From the NCBI GenBank assembly GCA_030490835.1, contig CM059972.1:94721137-94785136 (forward strand): a stretch of DNA of 64,000 nucleotides, given 5' to 3'. Below, piece by piece: positions 22,990 to 35,042 of the stretch. The position numbers were made by a program, and so were the translations under genes. Under the pieces are notes generated by a model that had not been told where the DNA came from, made no database searches, and was given only the letters and a program-made list of their open reading frames with translations. Position 1 is the first letter of the stretch, and each line of letters opens with the position of its first letter. This DNA is from Annona cherimola (taxonomy: Eukaryota > Streptophyta > Magnoliopsida > Magnoliales > Annonaceae).

Positions 22990-24530
22990 GATGAGCTTGT
23001 ATGATTTCTGTATGATTTCAACCCAACGCTCGCAGCAATTTTCCCTTGAATCGGACGACCTTACACATTAGAAAGCAAAATGTTGCCGGCTACGAGCAGA
23101 TCAAGCAAGTAAACAATTTCTCCATGAAATCGCAACCTGCTGGCATCAACAATCCAATCAATCGTAGCTACGGCCAACCTTGATGAAATCCACCCGCGTC
23201 ATCTGGCATCTCCAAATCCACTGAAAAACCATAGAGACTCCGCCCAAGAACTTAATTGTTCATCCTCTATTCAGGCCCCTTCCGCATTGAATCACCAACA
23301 CTCCTATTCGGACATTAGCAACTACCCCCATTTTGACATCCTATCTCCTATAGCGTCGATTGGCCGAGCATAGTTTTTCCAACTAGGTTCATGCAAGACC
23401 TCTATATATCTTCCAAACACAAGAAATCACAAAGGGCAGCCACACAATCCAGCATCGCCTCTAGAAAAATAATTCCCACCACTAAATGACAAGCAATCGA
23501 ATCCAAATAAAAACTCTATCGACCACAATGGAAGCAGATTGTAGTAACAAAGAGCGAGCAATTTCTCTACAACAGTTAGATACCTATGGTATAGGGCCTT
23601 CCCTTTTTCAATAAAGCTTGATGTTTAACACATGCAGATTTCAAATTGTCCAGTGGAATCCAAACCCACCCTTTCATTGAAAATTGATGGGATCAAGCTG
23701 CCAAAGAGAATAATCCCATCACAGCATTCTATTCTGCTCTTTTAAGAGTCGGTAATTTGTTTTAGATCATCCTGGTTTTTGTGATTTTATCATCTTAGTT
23801 CTGCTCTTTCTGGAAACAAAGCGCATTATGCAAAACATTTCTAATTTTAGCCCATTGCAGCAGCCAAAACTGAGCATAATGCTCACCATGTATAACAAAA
23901 GGCTACTAGTCCTAGCCCCAACAAACACTACCAATGCTTGTTGACTAAATGTATCTCTTTCCAGCTTCCAACCAAATCTAGCTTATTAGTTATATTTCAC
24001 GCATTGGTACTGCAATTCTCTCCTCTTTTGCTAAATCCATCTAATATTTGTAATGACTATTTTTAGGTTGCTTGCGGAAGGAAGGCTATTGAAGCTTGCA
24101 TTTGCTTGATTTTATCATTCGAGGCAAGTTCCTTTGCCCCGTACAAACAGTTCTCAATTGACATAATTTATTTTGTTAACAAAATTTCTTCTTACTAGAA
24201 TATATTGTCTTGACATGCTTATATCCATTTTCATATTGTTATTGTTAACTAACTGTCAAGCAAATTTTGGGACTTGCCTAGTATGTACACTTTCATCAGA
24301 TTTGCATTAGTTAGAATAGGAATTATATATTGTAATCTTATCTGACAGTATACTTATATCCTAATTCGACTCTAGTCTCCTTAGCTACAATTGAGGCACA
24401 ATCTTCTCAGCATTTGCATGACATTGTTTTTCACTATTTTTCTTGTTTTATGATATAATTTCGACTTAGCATTTGCATGACATTTTATTCATAATTATAT
24501 TCTCCGCCACATTGTTTAGATTGTTACCTT
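22990..24530. other. MULE interior, unidentified
   Basis: 23000-23400 reads on the minus strand with short blocks reminiscent of a decayed retroelement, but no frame holds for more than about 30 codons. 23760-24530 is AT-rich and intron-like. No function can be assigned. Confidence 0.35.
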
Positions 24531-24593
24531 AATTATATTCTTACCCACATTGTATACATTGTTGACTTCTCATAGTGGTTTGCATTTAATATT

Positions 24594-24905
24594 ATGCTTC
24601 CCTTCAACCATGATGATATTGTGGCAGATATTGGAGAGGTGGTCCACTGCGTTACTAATTTGTGGGAGATCCAGATTGCAGAAATCAATGAACTAAAGCA
24701 AATCCAGAAGTTCTCAGCGGACGAACTAAAAGGTGAAATCCAACAGTTGAAGGAAATCATTGTCATAAAGGACGTAGAAATCAACAAGGCATTCGAAAAG
24801 AGAGACAGAGAGATACTCAACTCGAAGAGAGCTATGATGCTTATTATTACTTTAGTTGTCATAGTTATTGTTATTAACTTTTATTTGCAAGGTATTGTAA
24901 ACTAA
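24594..24905 (+). CDS. Hypothetical 103-aa coiled-coil/membrane ORF inside the MULE
   Basis: The ORF has an acidic N-terminus, an amphipathic stretch with regular Leu/Ile/Lys/Glu spacing (ELKQIQKFSADELKGEIQQL) that suggests a coiled coil at about residues 28-75, and a strongly hydrophobic C-terminal segment (MMLIITLVVIVIVINFYL) that could be a tail anchor. It looks more protein-like than other ORFs nearby and may be the last exon of a captured gene. I do not recognise the family. Expression is unproven and it may be a fragment. Confidence 0.35.
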   Translation: MLPFNHDDIVADIGEVVHCVTNLWEIQIAEINELKQIQKFSADELKGEIQQLKEIIVIKDVEINKAFEKRDREILNSKRAMMLIITLVVIVIVINFYLQGIVN

Positions 24906-25789
24906 TTATAGAAGCACACTTGTGGAACGACTTGATGATCTTGTCATAGTTTTTGTTCTTAACTTTTAGCATGTCGTAATGTCATATTTCATCGTTTAAG
25001 GTCATTAATGTGGTTGGTTTTTCTCTTTCTACCTCATTATTTTCTATGATCTATGCTTCTCATTGATAAAACTTACAAGGCTGAATGACTGAATGACTGG
25101 ACAGGTTTATTTTCAATAAGTGTTCAATAACTGTTCTAGTAGTGTGGTTTTCCAAGCATCTCAATCACCAGCAGCTCTGCAATTAGGTGTGAGATGGAGA
25201 TCGACACTTCTCTTTCCCACCTTTCCCTCTCTCCGAATCTCATGGTTTGTTTGCTTTGGATGCTCCATTGTGGAAGGAATTTGCTTCAGTTCTCCGCTTA
25301 TTATGGATTAAACTATGTGCCTAGACCCCAATTAAATGGTGTAGAAATTTTGGAAGGCTCAATGGTGGATCTTATAACAAACTGAGAGTTGGAATGGAGG
25401 ATTAGCTATTTTTGCCTTGTCCATACTTCTAATCATTAATGAATTATATTTCTGATCCATTAATTGAACCGTATTTGACTTAATATGCTTTCAGATCTTC
25501 CAAATATCCCAAATTATAATATTTACGCTTACAAGGAGTTGAGAAATGCCGCTGTGGATAGGCCAAGCTCTGTGGTTTTTCAGATTACAGAATTATCAAT
25601 CCAACAACCTCATCTACATTTTTCTATTGGAATTATATTGATTTTAAAGGGCAAAGTTTTCATGAAATTGGCAATGAAGTTGTACAGCTTTTACTTGTCG
25701 ACCTGTGGATTCATAGATAACCTGTTCCTTGTACAGCTTTTACTCTGATGAACGAACCTTAATAGCAACAACTCGCCCTCCTTTAAGCT

Positions 25790-25945
25790 TTCCTTTACTA
25801 GCAACAACTTGCTTTGAGATTCTGCTTGAGGCCTTTAGGCAAAGGTGGTCACCTTCCTCCTCGACGAAAAAGAAAAGCAAGTCCTCAAAGTTAGACCTCT
25901 TTATTGCTTTGAGATTCTGCTTCAGGCCTTTAAGCAAAGTTTGTA
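25790..25945. repeat. Two-copy duplication inside the MULE
   Basis: 'ttgctttgagattctgctt(g/c)', then 'aggcctttaggcaaag', occurs at about 25807 and 25912, some 105 bp apart. The intervening 'aaaaagaaaagcaagtcctca' also recurs as 'aaaaagaactgcaagtcctca'. This is an old tandem duplication of ~105 bp. Confidence 0.65.
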
Positions 25946-26353
25946 ATCTTCCTCGACTAAAAAGAACTGCAAGTCCTCACAGTCAGCAATGACATGTCTC
26001 GTTTCATCCTGCACAGTTAATATAATGTCAAGGATTGAAAACTACACTTAATAAATGCAATTGCACAAGCAGTTCCATCCACTATGCATGAGAACAAAAT
26101 CATGGCAATTGAAATTTTAAAATAGTTCCATCCCATTAATCCTGCTACTTTTAAGAGGCTGGTTTAATTTTAAAGTTGCAAGATTGCTTGAGGCAAACTC
26201 ATCGAGAGGACTCTCCACATGCAAACCTAAGAAATACAACAGAGGTTAAGTAGATGAACCAAATAGGTGCATCCTCAAACCAAAAGTGAAAGCACAAATG
26301 ACGATTAAATTGAGTAGAAAAGGCACATCCGTAACAAAAATATGAGCACAAAC

Positions 26354-26504
26354 CTGGATAACAACCCACACACATTGGCCAAACCTCTGACCTGAAGGTG
26401 ATGCCATCCTCCGAAAAGAACGTGTACTGTCTAGGCTTCATTAGTGCCGTAAAATCAACTGCAATATCAAGTTCTCCACCCATAGGGTAACCACTCTCTG
26501 GTAT
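26354..26504 (-). pseudogene. NBR1: NBR1 fragment, second captured exon (frameshifted)
   Basis: Read on the minus strand, it starts after an AG acceptor (ctg at 26505-26507) and ends at a GT donor (about 26353). It encodes GGELDIAVDFTALMKPRQY and, after a one-base frame change, RMASPSGQRFGQCVWVVIQ. Both match the end of the four-tryptophan (FW/NBR1) domain of plant NBR1, the selective autophagy cargo receptor. The frameshift means the captured copy cannot encode the domain. Confidence 0.82.
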
Positions 26505-27051
26505 CTGAATATCCCAATATAGATAAATTCTATTAGTATTTTTTTCCTAAAAAAAAGAAAAGAAAAAAGGGAAACAACCATGGCTTTTATCAGTACTACA
26601 GAAAATAAACAAATTGTGATCCAAAGCACACCCATGGTATCAGAGAAAAAAGGCCAAACTAACTAGTTAACAATCTAAGGGAGCCTCGCATTATTATTTT
26701 GCAAGGAGCTACCATATTAATCTCAGCTAGAAAAGTTAGTCAATTAATTGGATCACCCCAAAGGAGAGGATGATGCACCATTACAAAGACTTGTAGGCAT
26801 TATCCAACAAAACATGGACAGTTATTTAGGTACTCGCTGCAGCAACCCACCCATTCATTAAGAACAGTGACATACATGAATGAAAAACCAACGCAATCAT
26901 GACAGCAAGTTTTGAGGAGTCTTTAATAAAGATCACAGACAATTGAGAGAAGTTCACAAAATTATGAAGAACTGCAGCTCATTTCCACGTATTAAAATCA
27001 ACTATGCAGAAAAAAGAACAACAACAGAGAGAATCCATCAACAATACTCAC

Positions 27052-27260
27052 CTCCAAATTAACAGAATCTCTGTTTGCCAATGGTCACCACTCATATACA
27101 CAAGCTTTGTGCCACATAGCCAAGCAGCAGTACCATCCTTACGCATTCTCCATACCTTTGTAAAATGGGCTCCCGGAGGCATCAAAGTTCCATCCATGAC
27201 ATTCACATGTAAGATAAACCGACTTTCTAACTTTGAAATCAATGGTCTCATTCAACAGGT
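27052..27260 (-). pseudogene. NBR1: NBR1 fragment, first captured exon
   Basis: The minus-strand translation contains SRFILHVNVMDGT, FTKVWRMRKDGTAAW and GTKLVYMSGD, the beginning and middle of the NBR1 four-tryptophan domain. It ends at GAG|GTGAGT (donor at 27046-27051). The last ~20 bases are out of frame with the rest. With 26354-26504 it forms two exons separated by a 547-bp intron, in the order and orientation of the normal gene. The PB1, ZZ and UBA domains of NBR1 were not found. Confidence 0.85.
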
Positions 27261-27619
27261 TTGACTTAAATGTGCTAGTGGGCCATGGAGTAGTTTGTCC
27301 CACACCAAAAAATTTTATTAACTGATGTAAAACTAAATTAGGGTGTCACACAAAGCAAGCATAAGCGAGAAAAATTTGAAGAAAATACCATATAGGGATG
27401 CGAGATCTTAGAGATTGATAACTAGCTCGGTCAATCCTAGTATAATCAGTTGCATTTTCCATTTTTGCGTAACAAACTCTGCACAGATCATAGTCTTCTT
27501 CACTGCAAAAGAAAAGAAGAAATCAATGAAGACTTGCAACGTTTTCACAAAGAAATGTATAGTTGCGAGGATGAGAACAAATAAATGTATGCTTACGGAA
27601 CCAGTTGGATCCAGCACTA

Positions 27620-27780
27620 ACAGCCCGAGCGGGAGGGAGGAACCGACCAGTAGAGAGAGTGGCAAGGGAGAGAGACCGAGCGGGGGGAGACGAGAGAGAT
27701 GCAGGCGATAGAAATCGAGAGCAGGAGATCAGCAGCAATAGAGAGAAATCGGGAGCAAGGGAGATTGGGATGGGTGCTGG
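27620..27780 (-). repeat. Extra partial TIR copy next to the right TIR
   Basis: 'gcgggagggaggaaccgaccag', then 'agagagtggcaagggagagagaccgagcg', matches 28234-28290 of the right TIR in the same orientation. It is separated from it by about 100 bp of unrelated sequence. Confidence 0.7.
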
Positions 27781-27787
27781 GGTAGAA

Positions 27788-28522
27788 AATTTGGAGCAGA
27801 TTCTAAGCCAGAAAAATAAGCGGAGAGCAGAACTAGGAAGCCGGAAAATTAGCAGAGAGAGCAGATAGCAAAGAGAGCAGATACCTTAGACATAATCTAA
27901 TTACCTGGGGCGGAGAACGCCGCTGTCGGAGCAGGGGAGATATGGAAGATCGGGATCGCTGCCCTGGTAGAGGATGCCGCCACCGGTGTTGGGGTGGAGA
28001 ATGCCGGAGATCGGGAGCAGGAGAGATCGGGATCGCTGCCGAGGTGGAGGGTGCCGCTGCCGGTGTTGGGGCAGAGAATGCCGCTATCGAAGATGAGGAA
28101 GGAGAGAGGAACCGAGCGTGGGGAGAGAGAGTGGCAAGAGAGAGAGACCGGGTGGCGAGGGAGAGAGACCGAGCGGGGGGAGAGAGGTGCGAGACCAGCA
28201 GGTAGCAATGGGGTAGATCGAGGGGTGCGGGAGGGAGCGGGAGGGAGGAACTGACCAATAGAGAAAGTGGCAAGGGAGAGAGACCGAGCGGGAGGGAGGG
28301 AGGGAGGGAGGGAGAGAGAGAGAGAGAGGCGGTTGCCCCTGGGCAATTTTTCCCACTGACAGGGGCTGACCCGATTTTTCTCAGCATTGAATGAGCCTGA
28401 CTCCGCGCAGGCCTGCACCCCTGCCGATCCAACGGATGAAATTAGGCGCGCCCGATCGGACGGCTGCGAGGGCAGGTCGGAGGAAGGGCGACCGAACGAC
28501 CGGTCGGAAAAGATCACAATTC
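27788..28522 (-). repeat. Right terminal inverted repeat of the MULE
   Basis: Inverted copy of 22052-22767, ending CACAATTC at 28522. The GA runs at 28290-28330 correspond to the CT runs on the left. Confidence 0.88.
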
Positions 28523-28531
28523 AACATGCGC

Positions 28532-28850
28532 AAATGGATGGTTAGGTTTTGCATATATTTTGCATACATGTGTTTTGCACGTGGACATGCGTGTATTGAT
28601 AGCTATGGTTTGTTTATAAGTCTGTGGTTTCTCTTATTTTGTAAACAATTTTGATGAATATGAAGTAATAGGTTTCCTCTTTTCCTTGTGATTGATTTTC
28701 CGTGTGAAAGCTTGTTTCAAGTTCGAGGTGTAGCTTTGTGCTAGCCTTGTTTTATGTTTCCCTTGCTGCTGCAAATAAGATCGAAAACAATTAACCCATG
28801 AATAAGGTAGAGTAAGACTTTAATAAATAGGATATAGTCATAGAACCTTT
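28532..28850. other. Short spacer between two transposons
   Basis: AT-rich, no coding potential or structure recognised. Confidence 0.4.
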
Positions 28851-28854
28851 ATAA

Positions 28855-29160
28855 AGAAATTTTTTGCAACTATACATATAAAGTTTGACTAATATTGCAT
28901 CTGTATCCTTAAATTTTATAAAATTACTAACATGCTTACAAGGTTTACATAAAATTGCAACTGTGTCTCTCCACTAAAACGGAAAATTTTCACCATAAAC
29001 TATCTAACTTCGCATATTAGCATTTTAGACCATGAAATTTTCGTATTAGCATATTAAACCCTGCGAAATTTCAGTCTTTGCATTTTAAACCTGATCCCCT
29101 CATGTTGTAAGAAAATGTCTATTGAGTTATGTATAATGACAAAAATACCCATACACCATC
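28855..29160 (+). repeat. Left inverted repeat of the LRR-carrying element
   Basis: Diverged inverted counterpart of 37680-38225. Mismatches are frequent, so it is much older than the neighbouring MULE. Confidence 0.55.
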
Positions 29161-29244
29161 ATAGTATCATCATCTTCCTCGAAGTCACCCACCACAACAA
29201 GTGCTCCCTCATTGAGCACCCACCACTAGTATCCACTACAGCAG

Positions 29245-29813
29245 TTGAAGGTCTTCCTTGAGGAGAACAAATATGTAAACCAAGGCCAATACGCCCAATG
29301 GGGAAAACGGATCTTTCTCCCTGCTCATGGTTTGGAATAACCTGCAACCGTGCCAAATCTAGTGTCACTGGCATCAATCTATCTCGCTTAATAATCTCTA
29401 GCAGAATCTTCAGCAACTTCTCTACCCTCCCACAATTTTCCATCCTCGACCTCTCCAACAACACGCTCAACAGCACCATTCCCTATGATCTTGGCTAATG
29501 CAAGAATCTCAAATTTCTCAACCTCTCAAACAACATCCTCACAAATGAACTCAACCATAGGGGGCTAGCCAATTTATAAGTCTTGGACGTCATCGAAACT
29601 GATTAAAGGGAGGAATTCTGTCAAATCTCCCAAAGCTATGCAACCGATTGATTGTTTGAAAATTTTTGCTAGAGGGATCCTCAACTACTTCAGCCAATTC
29701 TGGATGCTTCAATTGCTCGATCTTAGCGCAAACCGATTCACAGGGCCCATTTGGCCTGTCTTTACAAGGCTACATGATTTCTTTGTTTTAGAAAAAACCT
29801 CACAGGAGATATC
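29245..29813 (+). pseudogene. LRR receptor-kinase ectodomain remnant, 5' part
   Basis: Broken frames encode the LRR N-terminal cap (NKYVNQGQYAQWGKTD, then PCSWFGITCN) and the first leucine-rich repeats (FSILDLSNNTL, LQLLDLSANRFTG), ending with the piece IWPVFTRLHDF. The order and wording match the extracellular domain of the At1g74360-type LRR receptor kinase. Frameshifts and stops occur near 29265, 29496 and 29570. The copia element at 29814 interrupts it. No signal peptide, transmembrane or kinase segment is present. Confidence 0.78.
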
Positions 29814-30173
29814 TGTTAGATTTTATAAGATAAGATCTATTAGATCTTCTAAGATACCGTAAGGCGACCTAATATAATATAATCTTAAGATTCTACATAA
29901 AAGTGGTAGCTTAGCATATTTTGAAATATGACAATTTCTTAAGTGGTTGATTCTCTTTCTATTTAAATATGATGAGAAGGTTCTATATAAGTAAGAGAGT
30001 CTAAGTCTCTCCTACACACAATTTTCACTTGTGGTTGCTCATTGGCTGCTGGTATTACGAGAAGAAAGTGTTGTACGAGAAGACTTTGCACTTAATAAGA
30101 TTGTTCCTGTTATTCTATGGAATCTATGGCATTGATGGATTTAGGTACACTTCTGCATTACCCAAATCCAACA
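29814..30173 (+). repeat. 5' LTR of the decayed copia element
   Basis: 360 bp, TGTTAGAT..CCAACA. It includes a possible TATA region (TTCTATATAAG near 29982). Confidence 0.88.
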
Positions 30174-30175
30174 TG

Positions 30176-30187
30176 TGGTATCAGAGC
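30176..30187 (+). other. Primer-binding site (initiator tRNA-Met)
   Basis: TGGTATCAGAGC, two bases after the 5' LTR, complementary to the 3' end of plant initiator tRNA-Met, the standard copia primer. Confidence 0.92.
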
Positions 30188-31689
30188 TTACGTTACAATT
30201 TTGGGTATAATAGATTTCACCCATAATTTTGACGGAAATTTTGCAATGAATATTTGCATGCAAAATTTATATTTTATTACATGGAATTGGTAATCTGTTC
30301 TAAAAGTTATAACAAATTTTATAGAAATTATACTTATATTAATCGTTACATGTCTATTTGGAATTTTTTAGTTTTTTAATTTCGTATGGATGAGAATGAT
30401 GATTATGCTACCAATGCATATTATTGTAACCTTTTATTATTTGTTTATAAGGATAGATATTTTAGTTATAACGAGCATGTCTTGTTAAAATTCCAATGTG
30501 CTTTCATTGATTCCATCTAGGCACATATATATACATTTTAATTCTGGGGTTTCCATTGACCATCAAGCCATTTGGATTTTCATTAGCTGAGAGTCCATTT
30601 TAATATGCATATGTATATTTCAGATTTTCTGTGTATTTCATCATTATTAAAATTATAATGGACTATCTGTTTGGAAATATTAAAATAAATCTTGTGGTAT
30701 ATTTAATCGACGTGTCTTATTTCACTAGATTATTAATATATAACATCACGTCTAATGTTCATGACCAACCTTATTTACTGGCATATTCAATAAAAAAATT
30801 CCTTAAAAACAAGGAAGAAATTCATCTTTCCAGGACAACAATTAATTGTTGCCCATTACACAAATGCGGCCGGTAGTCAATTTTGGCATGTATTTCTATT
30901 TTATTTTGGGATGGATCATTATAATATTTGTAGAATCGCATGCATGGGGTGTTTATATATACATGATTCCATATTTACTATTTACGTCCACGTAATTGTT
31001 TCTAAACAAATATTGAATTTTGTGGCATGAATAGATGTATATTATTGAAGGTAGATTTCATGCTTTAATTATGGTTTCATTGTTTTCGTTATGTGTCGTT
31101 GTCATGATTAGGAATATGTTTGGTATGCATCGTATAAGAAATCATATTTTCCATTAATATACCTTCATATTCATCTTAGTGTGATAGTGGCTATTAATAG
31201 ATTTAAAATTAAAAAAAGGTAAAGAAAACTCCATCAACGGCAAATAAAATAAGATAATAATAAATCCTTGAGCATGTAATATATGAGTACTTATATAAGT
31301 TATGATTATTAAATTTTTATAATGATATTGTATTCTATGGTATAATTGGATGTTGGTGTCTATGCAAGAGGCTTTGAAGTAGATCACATGGTTATTTAAT
31401 TAGGTCTCTGATATATAAGGGGAGTCTCCCACGCCCCACCTTACTTACCTGAATAACCAAAAGAAGTGCTATCGAATTTAATCACATAAAATAAATTTAA
31501 TAATCATTATTATTGAATTACTCTCAATATTTTATACTTTATAATTTAATTAGGAGTTCATTTTGATAGTTAGTTTTATATATTAGAAAGCTAATAATTT
31601 AGTGTTTTCTATTAAATTGAAATTAATCTATTATTGTACAAATTTTATCAACATTCATAACTGAATATATTATTATTATTTTTAATTCA

Positions 31690-32560
31690 TATGTATAGAA
31701 TGTTGATTTTGTAAAATTATTAGGTAATTTATATTTAATAATTTTTAAATAATCTGGAATTCCTAGTCACCCCAAAGAGTCTAGAATACTTCATTTCCAT
31801 ATTATTAAATAATAGAGGAAATATTTTAGTTCATTTTCTCATGATAGAAGTTGTATTATAATTAATTTAAGCAATTTATGTTTAATAAATATTGACTATC
31901 TGTATATTTTCAATTACCCCAAAGGGTCTAAAATATTCAGTTAATCAAATTTATTAAACAACAAAAGAATATTATTGTGATCTTTTTTCATAATAGAAAT
32001 TACATTATATGTTATTTAATTAAGCAATTTATATTTGATCATTTATATTATTTTTGCATTTCTAATCACCCCAAAGGGTCTAAAATGCATAGTTTTCAGA
32101 ATCATCAAATAAAAGAGAATATTATCGTTGTTTCCCTTATAATAGAAATTGTATTATAGTAATTTTATTAAGCATTCTCATTTAGTGAATTTTGAATTCT
32201 TTATATTTTAGTAGCCCCAAAAGGCCTAAAATATGCAATATTTAAAATTATTAAATAATAAGATATAATATCATTGTTGTTTTTATCTTACAATAGAAAT
32301 TACATTAAGAATCATTACAAATAATTGTTAACATTCAAAATGGTGTATATGCTTTTATATAATTGTTTATCATGTAAGTGCATGGAACGTTGGCTAAATT
32401 TGTAAATATAATTAAGTAATTTATTGTTTGGTGAATTTTGTTCATCTTCATATTTTAGTCACCCCAAAGGGTCTAAAATATGTAATTAATCAAAATTTCA
32501 TTAAACAATAGAAAAATATTTTTTGTAATTTTCTCTCATAATAGAAATTTCATTAGAGAA
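31690..32560 (+). repeat. ~150-bp repeats in the copia leader
   Basis: The phrase CACCCCAAAGGGTCTAAAAT and close variants recurs at about 31768, 31915, 32067, 32214 and 32460, each followed by 'tcat.taaa.aatagaa'. The period is about 150 bp for the first four. A shorter variant (CCCAAA-GTGG) occurs at 32578 and 32650. The array lies between primer site and gag, in the untranslated leader. Confidence 0.75.
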
Positions 32561-34729
32561 TATTGGATTGTAATTCTACCCAAAAGTGGTTATAATTTAA
32601 TATTTTATTGATAATTAACTAGAATTGCATAAACGTAGAGAATCTTCTGCCCAAACGTGGGGATATCTTTGACTTTATGTATTGTTAGTTAATTATTAAA
32701 TATTACTGATTATCATAGCAGTATTGAATTTGAATCATGTATTATTGTTTGTATGATATTTATGAATTTAGCTATGATTAGAATTACATATAATGATTAT
32801 CTGAATCATTATGGTAAAGTGAGCTTAATGATGGTTGCTAAAGTTATGACTTCATTTATTTACACTTATTTATCTCATATTTTTGGGTTAAATGGACTAT
32901 ATTGAAGTGATTAACATGAGCTACTTCTTATTATATTATAATGTTTAAACCTAAATTTAACTCTTTGTATTAAAAGACCTAATTTCATATTGATGAAAAT
33001 ATCTAAGAATAGAAGATTCAATTCGAAATGTGGGAGTATTATAATAAATTATCTCTAATTATTATTTAGAGTACAATTATAAATAATATCAAAAAATTTA
33101 TTTTCAATAATGAAAGCGTCGAAATATTTTTTGACCTAATCGAGGAACAATTTGATAGGTTAAATTAGAAGTGTTTATTAATAAATTAACTTCTATATAA
33201 TATGATGATACTAATTGAGTACAAAAGTACATTATGAAAATATTTGACATAACTAGAAACTTAAGGCATTAAAGATGATAATTTCTAATTTTTTACTAGT
33301 TATATTTATGACCAATTCTTTTTATCATAATTGTGCTATAACTAAGAATGCACGTGAGGAAATATGGATATCGAATATATTAATATTCATGTGTGTGCGA
33401 AAAGAAAAGAGATTGAAGTCAGAAGGTTCACTAGTTATTAATTTTATATTAACACTTAAAAAATAGAGGAAAAAGAAAGAAATTTCTCTCAAAGATAAGT
33501 AATAGAATGACAGATGTTATTTTTTTCTTATGAGAAAAGATATTTTAAGTGAAACTGTCATAAATGCTTTGTCGATATATTGACCTTAGCGCTGCTATCA
33601 CACCATCATGAGTGATTAATTTTGGTAATTAACCTTGGAACTTATAAGTTATTTAATACTATTTAGATCTACATAATTTTTAATGTTCTATTAGTATCTT
33701 AGAATTTAAAAGTTTTACCAGAATTTGAAGTATTAGGTTATTCATTTAATTTTAAAATTAAAGTCAAAGTTTAATTCATTCAATTTATTCTAATTTTGGT
33801 TGATACTGAAACATTATGTAATGGTCTAATGAATGTACGTTGCTCATATTTCGATAACTTTTCCACCATGAATATATTCGTTAATATTAAAGTGAAACAA
33901 TTGGTGTATACTAACATTTATGCTTACTTTTTAGATTAGATTAAAAGCAAAAAAAATTTCACATTCATTGATGACTTCTCACATTATGAACTTATTTTCC
34001 TATTATTTAAGTCTTTGAATAATTTTAAAATTTTCAAAAAAATTATAGAAAATAAGTAAATAAAAAAATTAAAGTTATGAGATTTAATAACGATGACAAG
34101 TTTTATCATGAGCATGGCCAATTAAGTTAAATATTTAGATATTTTACTAAATTCCTATAAAAGAGTAATATTTAACTTAACATACTATCAAAATTAGTGA
34201 GACTAAAATATTTAAGTTCATTAAAATAGTGAAAATAGTGGGGGAACAACTTCACTGAATGTAGAATTTGAGGAAGTCAGGAATCTTTTCCTCAGTACCT
34301 CATTAACAAATGCAAGAACTAAACCTGTTGATTATAATATGATAAATCAATAGCCAGGAAATGTAGTACTATTAATTGAAGAAATTGATAATGAACATGC
34401 ATTAACTTAAGAGGACACTCATTGTGATAATAATGTAGATCATTCTAATAGATTAAAAAGGTCTCGAAGAGTTAAGAGACCTATCTCTTTGGATGACTAC
34501 ATTGAATATTTGGAAGAGTATAACATTAATACCAGTAATTCTCACTTAAAGAGATCATTAAAAAAATGAGAAATCTAAATTAAATGTGAGATAGAATATT
34601 TAATCTTATTGCATTGCCTGAGTGATAAATATTTGTTAGTAATAAATAGATTTTCATGATCAAATGAGAACCTAAGGGCAATATAAAAAATAGATATAAG
34701 GTGAAATATGTTACTAAATGATTCTTTTA

Positions 34730-35042
34730 GGGTCTATTTGGTATTTTATAAAACTTGTCGAAAATTGTCATGATTTTAATGCCCACTATTATACCTTACA
34801 AGCTGACAACAAAATTAAAAGTGCAGGAGCATTAAATACACCAGCAGAATGCAAAAATGAGTGTGAATGGCATTAAAATGGACTTCTTGTGTAATAGTTG
34901 GAAGAAAATACGGTATAGGCGAATAGCAGGAGGCTGTTTAAAAATAGCTGGCAGTGATGAGATGACGAGTTTTATACAAACACGCCCTCTGTTGAAAAGT
35001 TTTAATATTTTAGGCGAGTTTTCTGTTTTACCAAACAGACCC
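34730..35042. mobile_element. Tourist-like MITE inside the copia element
   Basis: 313 bp with inverted ends GGGTCTATTTGGT / ACCAAACAGACCC and the TSD TTA (34727-34729, 35043-35045), as expected for PIF/Harbinger Tourist elements. It interrupts the pol remnant. Confidence 0.82.

Larger units (their letters stand above)
22052..28522. mobile_element. Long-TIR Mutator-like element (Pack-MULE), 6471 bp
   Basis: The element is bounded by inverted repeats beginning GAATTGTGATCTTTTCCG and by the perfect 9-bp TSD AACATGCGC (22043-22051 and 28523-28531), the Mutator signature. The TIRs are about 0.7 kb each (22052-22767 and 27788-28522), GC-rich and full of CT/GA runs. No MURA transposase is recognisable inside, so it is non-autonomous. 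The interior carries fragments of a host NBR1 gene on the minus strand and other unidentified DNA, which makes it a gene-capturing Pack-MULE. Confidence 0.88.

Noticed and set aside
22990..23400. Possible antisense LINE fragment in the MULE
   Set aside because: A few suggestive blocks on the minus strand, but no catalytic motif and no frame longer than about 30 codons.
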